Shown here: positions 18,771 to 28,009 of the stretch, piece after piece
How positions within the stretch are numbered: position 1 is the first letter of the stretch
How the letters are laid out: every line of letters begins with the position of its first letter
NCBI RefSeq assembly: GCF_026125785.1
Contig: NZ_JAHCKL010000024.1
Span: 1-64,000 of the forward strand
Direction: 5' to 3'
DNA from: Hydrogenophaga sp.
GTDB lineage: Bacteria; Pseudomonadota; Gammaproteobacteria; Burkholderiales; Burkholderiaceae_C
Length of the DNA stretch: 64,000 nt
Notes under the pieces: generated by a model
Told to the model about the DNA's origin: nothing
The model's database searches: none
What the model saw: only the letters and a program-made list of their open reading frames with translations
Program-made: the position numbers and the translations under genes

Positions 18771-18811
18771 GCGCGCTGTAGGAATGCGCCTACAGACCCG
18801 GCGCGCTTTTT
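18771..18811 (+). terminator. Rho-independent terminator after stress genes
   Basis: An inverted repeat CTGTAGG (18776-18782) and CCTACAG (18789-18795), extended by GCGCGC on both sides, is followed by TTTTT (18807-18811). It lies 20 bases after the second BON gene. The arms contain the same TGTAGG/CCTACA half-site seen in the stress promoters. Confidence 0.8.
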
Positions 18812-18898
18812 GGGCGAAGCTCGGGCCGGGGTCGTGCAGCCATGCTGCCGACCCTCTCGGGCTTCCCGCCACCGCCTGCCGTGTTTCCCTGTCCGCCC

Positions 18899-19303
18899 AT
18901 GGCCTCGCTCAAGACCTTCATCGTCGAAGACAACCCGGTGATCTATGAAAACCTCTGCTCCACGCTGGAGGAGCTCACCCACGTCGAGGTGGTGGGCCAC
19001 GCGCCCGATGAGCGCGGTGCGCGCCAGTGGCTGCAGGAGCAGGGCGTCTCGCTGGACCTGCTGATCGTCGATATCTTCCTGCTCTCGGGCTCCGGCCTGG
19101 GCGTGTTGAAGGCGGCGCAGGAAGCCCACCTGCCCGCGCGCCGCGTGGTGCTGACCAACCACGCCACCACCGACATCCGGCGGCGCTGCGAGATGCTGGG
19201 CGCCAACCGCGTGTTCGACAAGTCGTGCGAACTGGACGATCTCATCGAGTACTGCGCCCGTGTGGCCGATGGCGCCGCCACGGCACCGGGTGAACTCAAC
19301 TGA
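18899..19303 (+). CDS. Single-domain response regulator
   Basis: A 134-residue stand-alone receiver domain: acidic pocket E10-D11 (FIVEDN), phospho-acceptor D58 (LLIVDIFL), Thr/Asn switch (VVLTNHAT) and Lys in VFDKSCEL. It lacks any output domain, so it probably acts as a phosphate relay, sink or protein-binding switch. I prefer the ATG at 18899 over 18842 because the domain begins immediately after it. The CHASE3 histidine kinase gene starts 43 bases downstream. Confidence 0.85.
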   Translation: MASLKTFIVEDNPVIYENLCSTLEELTHVEVVGHAPDERGARQWLQEQGVSLDLLIVDIFLLSGSGLGVLKAAQEAHLPARRVVLTNHATTDIRRRCEMLGANRVFDKSCELDDLIEYCARVADGAATAPGELN

Positions 19304-19346
19304 ACTGCGTTAGGCTCGGGGGTGTCCGCACCCTGGACGGATCCCC

Positions 19347-20705
19347 ATGATCAAGACCTCGATCGAGCGCGTCGCGCGCACCCGGTACATGATGCCCGTC
19401 GTGCTGGCCCTGGCGGTCATCGCGGTGGTCGTCAACGAAAGCACCTACCAGCATTCGCACGCCATGCTGGAGCGCGGCATCACCTTCACCGAGGCACGCC
19501 GGCAGGCCGCGCTCACGCTGCAGAGCCTGACCGATGCGGAGACCTCGGCGCGGGCCTACCTCATCAATGGCCAGAACCGCGACCGCGAGGAGTTCCGCGA
19601 GGCGATCGACCAGCTCGCCGTGGTGCAGCGCGGCGCCTTCCAGCTCATCGCGGACGCGGACCCTCGCCGCACGGTGTCGGTGGAGGGTGTGCGCCGCCGC
19701 ATCGACGAACGTGTCGCGGTGCTGGAGGACTGGATGACCGCCGTCGACCGCGGCCAGCGCGCGCAGGCCTTCCGCATCGCCAGCAGCGACCGCAGCCGCC
19801 AGATCTACAACGAGCTTCGCCAGGAGTTCGACCACGTGTTCGCGCGCGCCGCCGAGATCCAGCAGATGACGCGCATGTCGCTGTTCGACGCCATGATGCT
19901 CAACCGCGTGGCGCTGCACGCCCTGGTGCTGGTGACCGTGCTGGCCTTGCTGATGTTCATGCGGCAGCTGCGCGAAAGCGATGAGCGCAAGGCGCGCGAG
20001 AGCCAGTACCTGGCGCTGGAGATCGCCGCGCGCACCGCCGAACTGCGCGCATTGGCCGGCCACCTGGTGAACACCCGCGAAGACGAACGGGGCCGGGTGG
20101 CACGCGAGCTGCACGACGAACTGGGTGGCCTGTTCACCGCCATGAAGCTGGAGCTCGCCCGCCTGCGCCGCGTGCCCGAATTGCCAGCGGCCGCGCAGGA
20201 GCGCATGGGCGGCATCGAGAAACGGCTCAACGAAGGCATCGCCGTCAAACGCCGCATCATCGAGAACCTGCGGCCTTCGTCGCTGGAGCAACTGGGCCTG
20301 ATCAACGCGCTGGAGGTGTTGTGCCAGGACACCGCCGCCAGCCTGGGCATTCCGGTGTCCCACGAGCTGGAGCCGGTGGAACTGGACCGGGAGGCCGAGC
20401 TCACGGTCTACCGGCTGGTGCAGGAGTCGCTCACCAACATCAGCAAGTACGCCGGCGCGCGCCACGTCTGGGTGTCGCTGGCGCGGCACGACAAGGTGGC
20501 GCGCATCACCGTGCGCGACGACGGCCGCGGCTTCGACGTGACCAAGGTACCTGCGGGCCATCACGGCTTGCTGGGCATGCGCGTGCGCGTGGAGTCGCAT
20601 GCGGGCCAGCTCGGGGTCGTCAGCAGTCCCGGGCAAGGCACGCGCGTGAGCGCCGAGCTGCCCTTGAAGGAAGCCGCACCGGAGCCTGTCACCGCGTCCG
20701 TTTAA
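19347..20705 (+). CDS. CHASE3 sensor histidine kinase (HisKA_3)
   Basis: A 452-residue membrane kinase. A transmembrane helix at about 14-30, a periplasmic CHASE3 domain (about 35-180, LTDAETSARAYLING), a second helix at about 188-206, then a coiled linker. The HisKA_3 dimerisation box has the phospho-acceptor H256 (ARELHDELGGLFTAMK), and the HATPase domain follows (LVQESLTNISKYA, VRDDGRGFD, HHGLLGMRVRVESHAG). HisKA_3 kinases pair with NarL-type regulators, so the one at 16662-17294 is the expected partner, with the lone receiver at 18899 as an accessory. Confidence 0.93.
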   Translation: MIKTSIERVARTRYMMPVVLALAVIAVVVNESTYQHSHAMLERGITFTEARRQAALTLQSLTDAETSARAYLINGQNRDREEFREAIDQLAVVQRGAFQLIADADPRRTVSVEGVRRRIDERVAVLEDWMTAVDRGQRAQAFRIASSDRSRQIYNELRQEFDHVFARAAEIQQMTRMSLFDAMMLNRVALHALVLVTVLALLMFMRQLRESDERKARESQYLALEIAARTAELRALAGHLVNTREDERGRVARELHDELGGLFTAMKLELARLRRVPELPAAAQERMGGIEKRLNEGIAVKRRIIENLRPSSLEQLGLINALEVLCQDTAASLGIPVSHELEPVELDREAELTVYRLVQESLTNISKYAGARHVWVSLARHDKVARITVRDDGRGFDVTKVPAGHHGLLGMRVRVESHAGQLGVVSSPGQGTRVSAELPLKEAAPEPVTASV

Positions 20706-20717
20706 GCTCGGGGCTCC

Positions 20718-21359
20718 ATGAGCCGCATCGCCATCATCGACTTCGAGACCACCGGCATGACGCCCAACGCCGGCGACCGCGCCACGGAGGTGGCCATCGT
20801 CATTGCCGAGCAAGGCGTTGCCGTGGACCGCTTCCAGAGCCTCATGAACGCAGGCGTTCGCGTCTCGTCCTTCATCACCCAGCTCACCGGCATCACCAAC
20901 GCCATGCTGGCCCAGGCCCCTCCCGCCGACGCCGTGATGCGCGAGGCGGCGCGCTTCGTCGGCCAGCACACGCCCATGGTGGCGCACAACGCCGCTTTCG
21001 ACCGCCGCTTCTGGGTCGCTGAACTGGAACGCGCCGGTGTCGCCGCGCCGCAGCCGTTTGCCTGCACCGTGCTGCTCTCGCGCCGGCTCTACCCGGAAGC
21101 GCCCAGCCACCGGCTGGGCGCGCTGGTGGACCGTTTCCAGCTGCCGCGCACCGGGCGTGCCCACCGGGCGCTGGCCGATGCCGAAATGGCCAGCGAGCTG
21201 CTGGGCCGCATCCAGCACGACCTGCGCACACGCCACGGCGTGGGCAACCCCGACCATGCTTTCCTGATGGCCCTGCAGCGCTGTTCGCGCGCGGCCTTGC
21301 CCGCGTTCATGCGGGCGCAACAGTCCCGCTGCTCGGCGACGTCCTCGCCTCTCCCATGA
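20718..21359 (+). CDS. DnaQ-like 3'-5' exonuclease
   Basis: A 213-residue DEDDh exonuclease-domain protein. Exo I is IIDFETTGM (D8, E10), Exo II is HNAAFDRRFW, and Exo III is HRALADAEM with the catalytic His and final Asp. It resembles the epsilon subunit of DNA polymerase III but lacks the polymerase-binding tail and is probably a separate nuclease of the PolC/DnaQ-like group. The stop overlaps the start of aroG by four bases (ATGA). Confidence 0.88.
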   Translation: MSRIAIIDFETTGMTPNAGDRATEVAIVIAEQGVAVDRFQSLMNAGVRVSSFITQLTGITNAMLAQAPPADAVMREAARFVGQHTPMVAHNAAFDRRFWVAELERAGVAAPQPFACTVLLSRRLYPEAPSHRLGALVDRFQLPRTGRAHRALADAEMASELLGRIQHDLRTRHGVGNPDHAFLMALQRCSRAALPAFMRAQQSRCSATSSPLP

Positions 21360-22462
21360 AGACCCACACCCCCCAGATCCCGCTGTCCACCCACGACACC
21401 ACCCGCATCGACGACCTGCGCATCCGCGCCGTGCGGCCCCTGATCACGCCCGCCCTGCTGCAGGAGTGGCAACCGGCGAGCGAGAGCGCGCAGGCGCTGG
21501 TGGAGTCCAGCCGCGCCGCGGTCTCGCGGGTGCTGCACGGCCAGGACGACCGCTTGGTGGTGGTGGTCGGGCCCTGCTCCATCCACGACCACGACCAGGC
21601 CATGGACTACGCGCGCCTGCTCAAGGCCCAGGCCGACGCGTTGCAGGAGGACCTGCTGGTGGTGATGCGCGTGTACTTCGAGAAGCCGCGCACCACCGTG
21701 GGCTGGAAGGGCTACATCAACGACCCGCACCTGGACGGCAGTTTCGCCATCAACGAAGGCCTGGAACTGGCCCGCGCGCTGCTGCTGGACGTGCTGGCGC
21801 TGGGACTGCCCGTTGGCACGGAGTTCCTGGACCTGCTCAGCCCGCAGTTCATCAGCGACCTCGTGAGCTGGGGCGCCATCGGCGCACGCACCACGGAGAG
21901 CCAGAGCCACCGCCAGCTCGCCAGCGGCCTGTCCTGTCCCGTGGGCTTCAAGAACGGCACCGACGGTGGCGTGAAGGTGGCCTCCGATGCCATCCTCGCC
22001 GCACGCGCCGAGCACGCCTTCATGGGCATGACCAAGATGGGTCAGGCCGCGGTCTTCGAGACACGCGGCAACGACGACTGCCACGTGATCCTGCGTGGCG
22101 GCGCACGCCCCAATTACGGCGCGGCCGACGTGGCCGCCGCCTGCGCGCTGCTGCGCCAGGCGGGCTTGCGCGAGCAGGTGATGATCGACGTGTCGCACGC
22201 CAACAGCAGCAAGCAGCACCAGCGCCAGATCGAGGTCGCCGCGGACGTGGCGTCCCAGGTCGCGGCGGGCGATGCCCGGATCATGGGCGTGATGATCGAG
22301 AGCCATCTGCAGGAAGGGCGGCAGGACATCGTTCCCGGCCAGCCGCTGCGCCCGGGTGTGAGCGTCACCGATGCCTGCATCGCTTTCGAGCAGACAGTGC
22401 CGGTGCTGCAAGGCCTGGCGGAGGCGGTGCGATCGCGCCGCCGCGCCAGAGAACTTGCATGA
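21356..22462 (+). CDS. aroG: 3-deoxy-7-phosphoheptulonate synthase, class I
   Basis: A 368-residue AroF/G/H-type DAHP synthase condensing phosphoenolpyruvate and erythrose 4-phosphate, the first step of aromatic amino acid synthesis. Signatures: VVVGPCSIHD, MRVYFEKPRTTVGWKGYINDP, GARTTESQSHRQLASG, VGFKNGTDG, the metal-site His in DVSHANSSKQH and the late Asp in SVTDACI. Which amino acid gives feedback inhibition cannot be told from the sequence by eye. Overlapping starts and stops on both sides show coupling with the exonuclease and patatin genes. Confidence 0.95.
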   Translation: MKTHTPQIPLSTHDTTRIDDLRIRAVRPLITPALLQEWQPASESAQALVESSRAAVSRVLHGQDDRLVVVVGPCSIHDHDQAMDYARLLKAQADALQEDLLVVMRVYFEKPRTTVGWKGYINDPHLDGSFAINEGLELARALLLDVLALGLPVGTEFLDLLSPQFISDLVSWGAIGARTTESQSHRQLASGLSCPVGFKNGTDGGVKVASDAILAARAEHAFMGMTKMGQAAVFETRGNDDCHVILRGGARPNYGAADVAAACALLRQAGLREQVMIDVSHANSSKQHQRQIEVAADVASQVAAGDARIMGVMIESHLQEGRQDIVPGQPLRPGVSVTDACIAFEQTVPVLQGLAEAVRSRRRARELA

Positions 22463-23481
22463 GGTGGCGCAACAGCCCGCCGGCGGTCAACCTGGCTCTG
22501 CAGGGCGGCGGTGCGCACGGCGCGTTCACCTGGGGTGTGCTCGACGCCTTGCTGGAGCAAAGGCAACTGCAATGGGACGGCGTGAGTGGCACCAGCGCGG
22601 GTGCGATGAACGCCGTGGTGCTGGCGCAAGGGCTGATGGCGGGCGGCCCGGATGGCGCGCGCGCCGCGCTGGGCCAGTTCTGGCGCGCGGTCGCTTCCAG
22701 CCTGCCCTTTGAGGTGGCGGTGCCGACGGCCGACGGCGGCGTGCGCCTGGCTCCCGGGATGCGCCTCATGCTGCAGTGGACGCACTACTTCTCGCCCGAG
22801 CAGCTCAACCCCTTCGATCTGCATCCGCTGCGCGACATCCTCAACGCCCAGGTCGACTTCGGGCGGCTGCGCACGCACAGCCCGGTGCGCCTGTTCGTGG
22901 CCGCCACCAACGCCAACACCGGCAAGCTGCGCCTGTTCCGCACGCACGAACTCACGCCCGATGCGGTGTTGGCTTCGGCCTGCCTGCCCACCATGCACCG
23001 CAGCGTGGTGATCGACGGCGAGCCGTACTGGGACGGGGGCTATGCGGCCAATCCGGCGGTGTTCCCGCTGTTCCATGAGTGCGAGGCGCGCGACATCCTG
23101 CTGGTGATGCTCGCACCGCTGCGGCACCGCGCCGCGCCGCAATCGGCCGAAGACATCCGGGGCCGCATGATGGAACTGGCCTTCAACGCCACTTTCCTGC
23201 GCGAGATGCGCATGTTCGCGCACCTGCGCGAGCGTGCCCTGTCCAGTCCGTGGTGGCGCCGGGGTGCGCTGGACCGGCGTCTGGCCGGCACGCACTTTCA
23301 CCTGATCGAGGCCAGCGAGGTGCTGCGCGAACTCAGCACCGAGAGCAAGGCCGCGGCCAACCTGCGCTTCTTCGAGATGCTGTTCGCGCTCGGGCGCGAG
23401 CGGGCGGCCGCATGGCTGGCGGCGCACCGGGCCGATGTAGGCCGCCGCGGCAGCGCCGACCTGGGTGCGCTGTTCTACTGA
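22459..23481 (+). CDS. Patatin-like phospholipase
   Basis: A 340-residue serine lipase of the patatin family. The oxyanion hole LQGGGAHGAF starts near residue 14, the nucleophile elbow GTSAG has S46, and the dyad Asp is D192 in WDGGYAAN. There is no signal peptide, so it acts in the cytoplasm unless exported by a dedicated system. It probably cleaves phospholipid or other acyl esters. The ATG at 22459 overlaps the aroG stop, the last member of the 20718-23481 run. Confidence 0.9.
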   Translation: MRWRNSPPAVNLALQGGGAHGAFTWGVLDALLEQRQLQWDGVSGTSAGAMNAVVLAQGLMAGGPDGARAALGQFWRAVASSLPFEVAVPTADGGVRLAPGMRLMLQWTHYFSPEQLNPFDLHPLRDILNAQVDFGRLRTHSPVRLFVAATNANTGKLRLFRTHELTPDAVLASACLPTMHRSVVIDGEPYWDGGYAANPAVFPLFHECEARDILLVMLAPLRHRAAPQSAEDIRGRMMELAFNATFLREMRMFAHLRERALSSPWWRRGALDRRLAGTHFHLIEASEVLRELSTESKAAANLRFFEMLFALGRERAAAWLAAHRADVGRRGSADLGALFY

Positions 23482-23499
23482 AAGAGAAAAGGAAAAGGC

Positions 23500-23754
23500 T
23501 CAGCGCGGCTTGCGCGGTGCCATCGGGGCGCGGCCCTCGATGTGGCGGAAATTGATGCGGCCCTTGGTCAGGTCGTAGGGCGAGAGTTCCAGCGAGACGC
23601 GGTCGCCCGCGAGGATGCGGATGTGGTTCTTCTTCATCTTGCCCGCGGAGTAGGCAATGAGCTGGTGCCCGTTGTCCAGCGTGACGCGAAAACGGGTGTC
23701 CGGCAACACCTCGTTGACGACGCCCATCATGTCGATCAGTGTTTCCTTGGCCAT
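23500..23754 (-). CDS. infA: Translation initiation factor IF-1 paralogue
   Basis: An 84-residue S1-like OB-fold protein: [42 protein letters not shown], then [24 protein letters not shown], all IF-1 hallmarks. Canonical IF-1 is about 72 residues; this copy has a 12-residue Pro/Arg/Lys-rich tail (MAPRKPR). It is not in a ribosomal protein operon. Many beta-proteobacteria carry a second, longer IF-1 like this alongside the one in the ribosomal cluster; I cannot see the other copy from this window. It converges on the patatin gene. Confidence 0.92.
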   Translation of the reverse strand: MAKETLIDMMGVVNEVLPDTRFRVTLDNGHQLIAYSAGKMKKNHIRILAGDRVSLELSPYDLTKGRINFRHIEGRAPMAPRKPR

Positions 23755-24025
23755 GTGCAGTGATGTCCTTGCTTCGAGAGAGGATGGCCCTTGCCCTGCT
23801 GCGCGCACGCGCCACGTGGGGCAGCGTCGGCGGCTGCGACCGGTGGAGAGATGTCGTCCACGGCAACGTGGAAGGCAGGCAGGGCAGGGGCCCGGGAGAG
23901 GCTGGCTTGGCCGCCCGGTCCGAAGGGGAGGGTGGCCGGCACGGTGGCGATGAAGCCGCCATGCGGGGGAGACTCGCTTTGCGAGAGGCCGGTATCCTAC
24001 CACGCCGGGTATATCCCTGCGGGGA

Positions 24026-25729
24026 TCAGGCCTGGTCTTCGCCGTCGCCTCGACGGCTGCTGCGCCAGATGGCGCGCACCAGCCAGAGCCCGCCCAGCAC
24101 CGCGCCCACGAAACCCAGGAAACCGAACAGCGGCAGGCCCAGCAGCGTCGGGCCACCCTGCACCGTCATCACGATGGAAGACCCGATGATGAGGGCCGCG
24201 ATCACCAGCGCCATGGCCAGGCGGTTGGCCGCGCGGTCGATCTGGTTGCCCACGCGCCGCAGGTGCGCCAGTTCAATACCGACCTGCAGCTTGCCGCGCC
24301 GGGCGTTGCGCAGCAGGTGCGAGACATCGTGGGGCAGTTGCTCGGCCACGGCCAGCGCGCGGCGCAAGGTCTGCCATGCGCGCCGACCCAGGGCCCGGGG
24401 TTGGTAGCGTTCGCGCACCACCTGCCGCAACAGGGGCAGGGCTTCGGTGGTCATGTGGAAGCCGGGGTCCAGGCCACGGCCCAGGCCTTCGAGCGTGATG
24501 AAGGCCTTGATGAGCAAAGCCAGATCTCCCGGCAGCGCCAACTGGTGCTCACGCAGGATGGCGGTCACGTCGGCCAGCATCTGGCCCAGGTCCAGTTGGG
24601 CCAGGGGCGCTCCCTGGTACTGCTCTACGAAGGCCTCGATCTCGGTTTCCAGTGACGCGAGGTTCACGCCATGGCCATCGCCGGTCCAGTCCAGCAGCAC
24701 GTCGGCCACGGCCTGGGGCTGGTTTTCCACCAACCCCAGCAGCAGCGTGAGCAGTTCTTCCCGGCGGCGCTGCGAGAGGCGCCCCACCATGCCGAAGTCG
24801 ATGAAGGCGATGCGGTCGCCGGACAGGTAGAACACGTTGCCCGGATGGGGGTCGGCATGGAAAAGACCGTCCTGCACGATCATCTTCAGCACCGCCTGGG
24901 CCCCCCGGCGGGCGAGCAGTTGGCGGTTCAGGCCCGCGGCGTCGAGGCGATCCAGCGCGTCCCCTGGCACGCCTCCCACGAAGTCCTGCACGTTGACGCG
25001 CGCGCTGGTGTGTTTCCAATGCACCCTGGGCACCACGATCCAGGGCAGGGTCGCCATGTTGGCGGCGATGCGCTCGGCGTTGCGGCACTCACTGGCCAGG
25101 TCGAGCTCACGTTGCAGGGAGCGCGCCAGCTCGCGCACCAGTTGCCTGGGCTGGTAGGGCCGCAGCGCAGGCAACTGGTCTTCGGCCAGCGCCGCCAGGC
25201 GCGCCAGCAGACGCAGATCGGCCTCTATGGTCTCGGTGATGCCGGGCCGCCGGATTTTCACCACCACCTCGGTGCCATCGTGCAGGAGGGCCCGGTGCAC
25301 CTGGGCAATGGAAGCGGCAGCGAGAGGTTCGGCTTCGAAGTGGGCGAACACCGCCTCGGGTTCGTCGCCGAGGTCCTCGCGCAACTGGGGCCGCAGCGCA
25401 TCCAGCGGTACCGCGGGTACATGGCTGTGCAGCTTCTCGAACTCGGCTATCCAGTCCAGACCAAAGAGATCCGCGCGACCGGCCAGCACCTGCCCGAGCT
25501 TGACGAAGGCGGGACCGAGTTCCTCCATGGCCATGCGCACCTGCACCGGCGGCGGCAGGTGCGCCAGGTCGGCCACATGGGTCCAGTTCAACGCGTGGCC
25601 GGCACGCTCCAGCGCGTCGCCAAGCCCGAGGCGGCGCACGGTGTCGCCAAAGCCATGGCGGATCAGCACACCCAGAATGGCATGGAGGCGACCCATGTCA
25701 CGGGCGGCACCCAGGGTCTCTATCAGCAT
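24026..25729 (-). CDS. ABC1/UbiB-family atypical kinase
   Basis: A 567-residue UbiB/AarF/ADCK-like protein involved in ubiquinone metabolism. The KxGQ motif is present ([15 protein letters not shown]), with the Ala-rich nucleotide loop ([12 protein letters not shown]), catalytic Lys ([10 protein letters not shown]), ExD-like segment and [18 protein letters not shown] metal-binding motifs. Two C-terminal transmembrane helices lie near 500-545 ([38 protein letters not shown]). It is the last gene of the min gene run and may be read through from minE 32 bases upstream. Strict equivalence to UbiB is not certain. Confidence 0.88.
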   Translation of the reverse strand: MLIETLGAARDMGRLHAILGVLIRHGFGDTVRRLGLGDALERAGHALNWTHVADLAHLPPPVQVRMAMEELGPAFVKLGQVLAGRADLFGLDWIAEFEKLHSHVPAVPLDALRPQLREDLGDEPEAVFAHFEAEPLAAASIAQVHRALLHDGTEVVVKIRRPGITETIEADLRLLARLAALAEDQLPALRPYQPRQLVRELARSLQRELDLASECRNAERIAANMATLPWIVVPRVHWKHTSARVNVQDFVGGVPGDALDRLDAAGLNRQLLARRGAQAVLKMIVQDGLFHADPHPGNVFYLSGDRIAFIDFGMVGRLSQRRREELLTLLLGLVENQPQAVADVLLDWTGDGHGVNLASLETEIEAFVEQYQGAPLAQLDLGQMLADVTAILREHQLALPGDLALLIKAFITLEGLGRGLDPGFHMTTEALPLLRQVVRERYQPRALGRRAWQTLRRALAVAEQLPHDVSHLLRNARRGKLQVGIELAHLRRVGNQIDRAANRLAMALVIAALIIGSSIVMTVQGGPTLLGLPLFGFLGFVGAVLGGLWLVRAIWRSSRRGDGEDQA

Positions 25730-25761
25730 GGGACGATGATAGTCCCCGCCGCGCCGAGGTC

Positions 25762-26022
25762 TTACTTGCGCTCGGGCAGCTCGATCTTGACCTCCAGCAC
25801 ATCCAGGTTGTCCTGGCGTTCTAGCTGCACCTTGATGTCGTCCGGGTTGATCTTGATGTACTTGCCGATCACCGCGACGAGCTCGCGCTGCAGGGCGGGC
25901 AGGTAGTCGGGTTCAGAGGCGCTGCGGCCACTGCGCTCATGGGCAAGAATGATCTGCAGCCGCTCTTTGGCGACGCTGGCCGTCTTCTTCTTCTCGCCGA
26001 GCAGGAAGGACAACAGGGACAT
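25762..26022 (-). CDS. minE: Cell division topological factor MinE
   Basis: An 86-residue MinE. The N-terminal membrane-targeting and MinD-activating helix ([30 protein letters not shown]) is followed by the dimerising topological specificity domain ([36 protein letters not shown]). MinE drives MinD oscillation so that the MinC inhibitor is lowest at midcell. Three bases separate it from minD, all on the minus strand in the standard C-D-E order. Confidence 0.97.
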   Translation of the reverse strand: MSLLSFLLGEKKKTASVAKERLQIILAHERSGRSASEPDYLPALQRELVAVIGKYIKINPDDIKVQLERQDNLDVLEVKIELPERK

Positions 26023-26025
26023 GCC

Positions 26026-26841
26026 TTACTTCCCTCCGAACAGGCGTTTGAAGAATCCCGCTTTCTCCGCGTTGATGAAGCGCAGCGGCTTGTCCGCTCC
26101 CAGGAAACGGTCGATGACGTCGCTGTAGGCCTCGGCCACGTCGGTGCCCTTGAGGTGGATCGCCGGCGTGCCCTGGTTGGATGCGCTGAGCACGCTCTCG
26201 CTCTCGGGGATCACGCCAATCAGCTTGATGCGCAGGATGTCCTGGATGTCTTCCAGCGAGAGCATCTGCCCATCGGCCACACGCGAAGGGTTGTAGCGGG
26301 TGATCAACAGGTGTTCCTTGATCGGCTCCTTGCCCTCGATGGCGCGCTGCGTCTTGCTCCCGAGCATGCCCAGGATGCGGTCAGAGTCGCGCACGCTGGA
26401 GACTTCGGGATTGGTGACCACCAGCGCTTCGTCCGCGTAGTGCATGGCCATGAGCGCACCGGTCTCGATGCCGGCAGGCGAATCACAAATGATGTACTCG
26501 AAACCCATGCCGGTCAGGTCCGTCAGCACCTTGTGCACACCCTCCTGGCTCAGCGCTTCCTTGTCGCGCGTCTGGCTGGCGGCCAGCACGAACAGGTTCT
26601 CGCACTGCTTGTCCTTGATCAGGGCCTGGTTGAGGTTGGCTTCGCCCTGGATGACGTTGATCAGGTCGTAGACCACGCGGCGTTCGCAGCCCATGATGAG
26701 ATCCAGGTTGCGCAGGCCGACGTCGAAATCGATCACGGCGGTTTTGTGGCCGCGCAAGGCCAGGCCAGTGGCAAAGCTGGCGCTGGTGGTGGTCTTGCCC
26801 ACGCCTCCCTTGCCGGAGGTGACGACAACAATTCTGGTCAT
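26026..26841 (-). CDS. minD: Septum site-determining ATPase MinD
   Basis: A 271-residue deviant Walker-type ATPase, the usual MinD length when started at 26841 (MTRIVVVTSGKGGVGKTT). The Walker A has the signature Lys (GKGGVGKTT), switch I is DFDVGLRNLD, Walker B is IICDSPAGIE. The C-terminus ends in an amphipathic membrane-targeting helix (AGFFKRLFGGK). It recruits MinC to the membrane and is released by MinE. The gap to minC is 28 bases. Confidence 0.97.
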   Translation of the reverse strand: MTRIVVVTSGKGGVGKTTTSASFATGLALRGHKTAVIDFDVGLRNLDLIMGCERRVVYDLINVIQGEANLNQALIKDKQCENLFVLAASQTRDKEALSQEGVHKVLTDLTGMGFEYIICDSPAGIETGALMAMHYADEALVVTNPEVSSVRDSDRILGMLGSKTQRAIEGKEPIKEHLLITRYNPSRVADGQMLSLEDIQDILRIKLIGVIPESESVLSASNQGTPAIHLKGTDVAEAYSDVIDRFLGADKPLRFINAEKAGFFKRLFGGK

Positions 26842-26869
26842 GGTGAGGTTCTTTCTGTGCGGAAGAGGA

Positions 26870-27619
26870 TCAGGCGCCAAGGGCGTCGATCACGAGCTTG
26901 TCGCCGTCGGGTCCCGGGGCCAGGCGCACCTGGGCGGGCTTGCCCAGGATCGCATCGGGCCAGGGCACTTCGCTGGTGCGGTAGATGCCGGCGATGGAAA
27001 TGAGTTCGGGCGCCATGCCCAGGCTGAAGATGCGTGCGTCGCCGTTGCCACGCGCGCCCGCGATGGCTTTGCCCCGCAGTGGCGCATAGACGTGCACATG
27101 GCCATCGGCGATCACTTCCGCTCCCGGATTGACCATGGCCATGACCACCAGGTCACGGCCACGCGCATAGACCTGCTGGCCGGAACGCAAGGGCTTGTCC
27201 ACCACCAGGGCACCAGGTGGCGGAGGCGGTGAAGACACGGGTTCGGCAGCCGTGACCGGCGTGCCACGCTGCACCGAAGCGTCCGGTGCTGGCACAAGAC
27301 CGGCGGACACGGCGCGCGCGGTCTGCTCGATCGTGCCGCCGCGCACCGCCAGCGGCCGCAGGTGGTAGCGGCGCAGCAGCTCCAGCAAGGCATCGAAGTC
27401 GGGCAGGGCACGGGACTCGGCCACGTTGAGCGGATGCAGGTCAATGACCAGTGGGTCCTGGTCAAAGAAGTCGGGCATGTCGCCATAGCGCTGAGCCAGC
27501 TCTTCACCCAGGCGCTGCAGGTCGGAGGACTTCAGCATGAGCGCCACCAGAGACAACTGTGCGCTCTTGATTTCAAAGGTCGCGGGTGCTTTTCCTGCGA
27601 GGGCAACAGACATGGGCAA
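26870..27619 (-). CDS. minC: Septum site-determining protein MinC
   Basis: A 249-residue FtsZ-assembly inhibitor. The N-terminal domain (about 10-110) ends with LLRRYHLRPLAVRGG. A Pro/Ser-rich linker (120-145, SSPPPPPGALVV) leads to the C-terminal beta-helix that binds MinD (RSGQQVYARGRDLVVMAMVN, GAEVIADGHVHVYAPLRGKA, GARGNGDARIFS). First gene of minCDE. The start is 27619 or the second Met at 27613. Confidence 0.95.
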   Translation of the reverse strand: MPMSVALAGKAPATFEIKSAQLSLVALMLKSSDLQRLGEELAQRYGDMPDFFDQDPLVIDLHPLNVAESRALPDFDALLELLRRYHLRPLAVRGGTIEQTARAVSAGLVPAPDASVQRGTPVTAAEPVSSPPPPPGALVVDKPLRSGQQVYARGRDLVVMAMVNPGAEVIADGHVHVYAPLRGKAIAGARGNGDARIFSLGMAPELISIAGIYRTSEVPWPDAILGKPAQVRLAPGPDGDKLVIDALGA

Positions 27620-28009
27620 ATGGGGTCCAGATACGGGCCAGCCACAGCCGCGCCTGGACGGCGCAGCCAGCGGGAAAGCGGCGCATCTTAACAGCCAGAC
27701 CGTGGTCCACTGGCAAGCGACTGTGCGCAGGTGTCAGCGCCTGTTTCACGGTATGTCTCACAAAGCTGTGTGTAACTTTTGAACAAATACCCGGTTGTCC
27801 ACAGACGACGGCTTCGCGTTCAGGTTATCCCTGTTGGGCCACTGTCGGTACCCGGGTCCTTCACACAGGGTTGGCCCTTCTGCAAGTCCTTGAAACGACA
27901 AAGAAAAGGGCGCTTGTCCACAGCGGACAGCGCCCTCTACTACTACGACTATCTTTAAATAAAGAAACTAAGAGAAGACAAGACAGACAGCCGCAGGCCC
28001 TCAGGTGGT
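27620..28009. other. Intergenic region between minC and spy-like gene
   Basis: This 390-base gap carries the minCDE promoter region at its left and the terminator of the copper operon at its right. The centre is AT-richer than the surroundings. It contains two TTGTCCACA sequences (27795-27803 and 27914-27922), one mismatch from the DnaA-box consensus, and a TTATCC at 27824. The second TTGTCCACA lies within the terminator hairpin. No gene is supported here. Confidence 0.5.
27901..27937 (-). terminator. Rho-independent terminator of copZ-cueR-spy
   Basis: On the minus strand an arm GGGCGCTGTCC pairs with GGACAAGCGCCC (one bulge) around a five-base loop, hairpin 27908-27935. It is followed by TTTTCTTT. 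It lies 73 bases after the spy-like stop codon. Confidence 0.85.
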
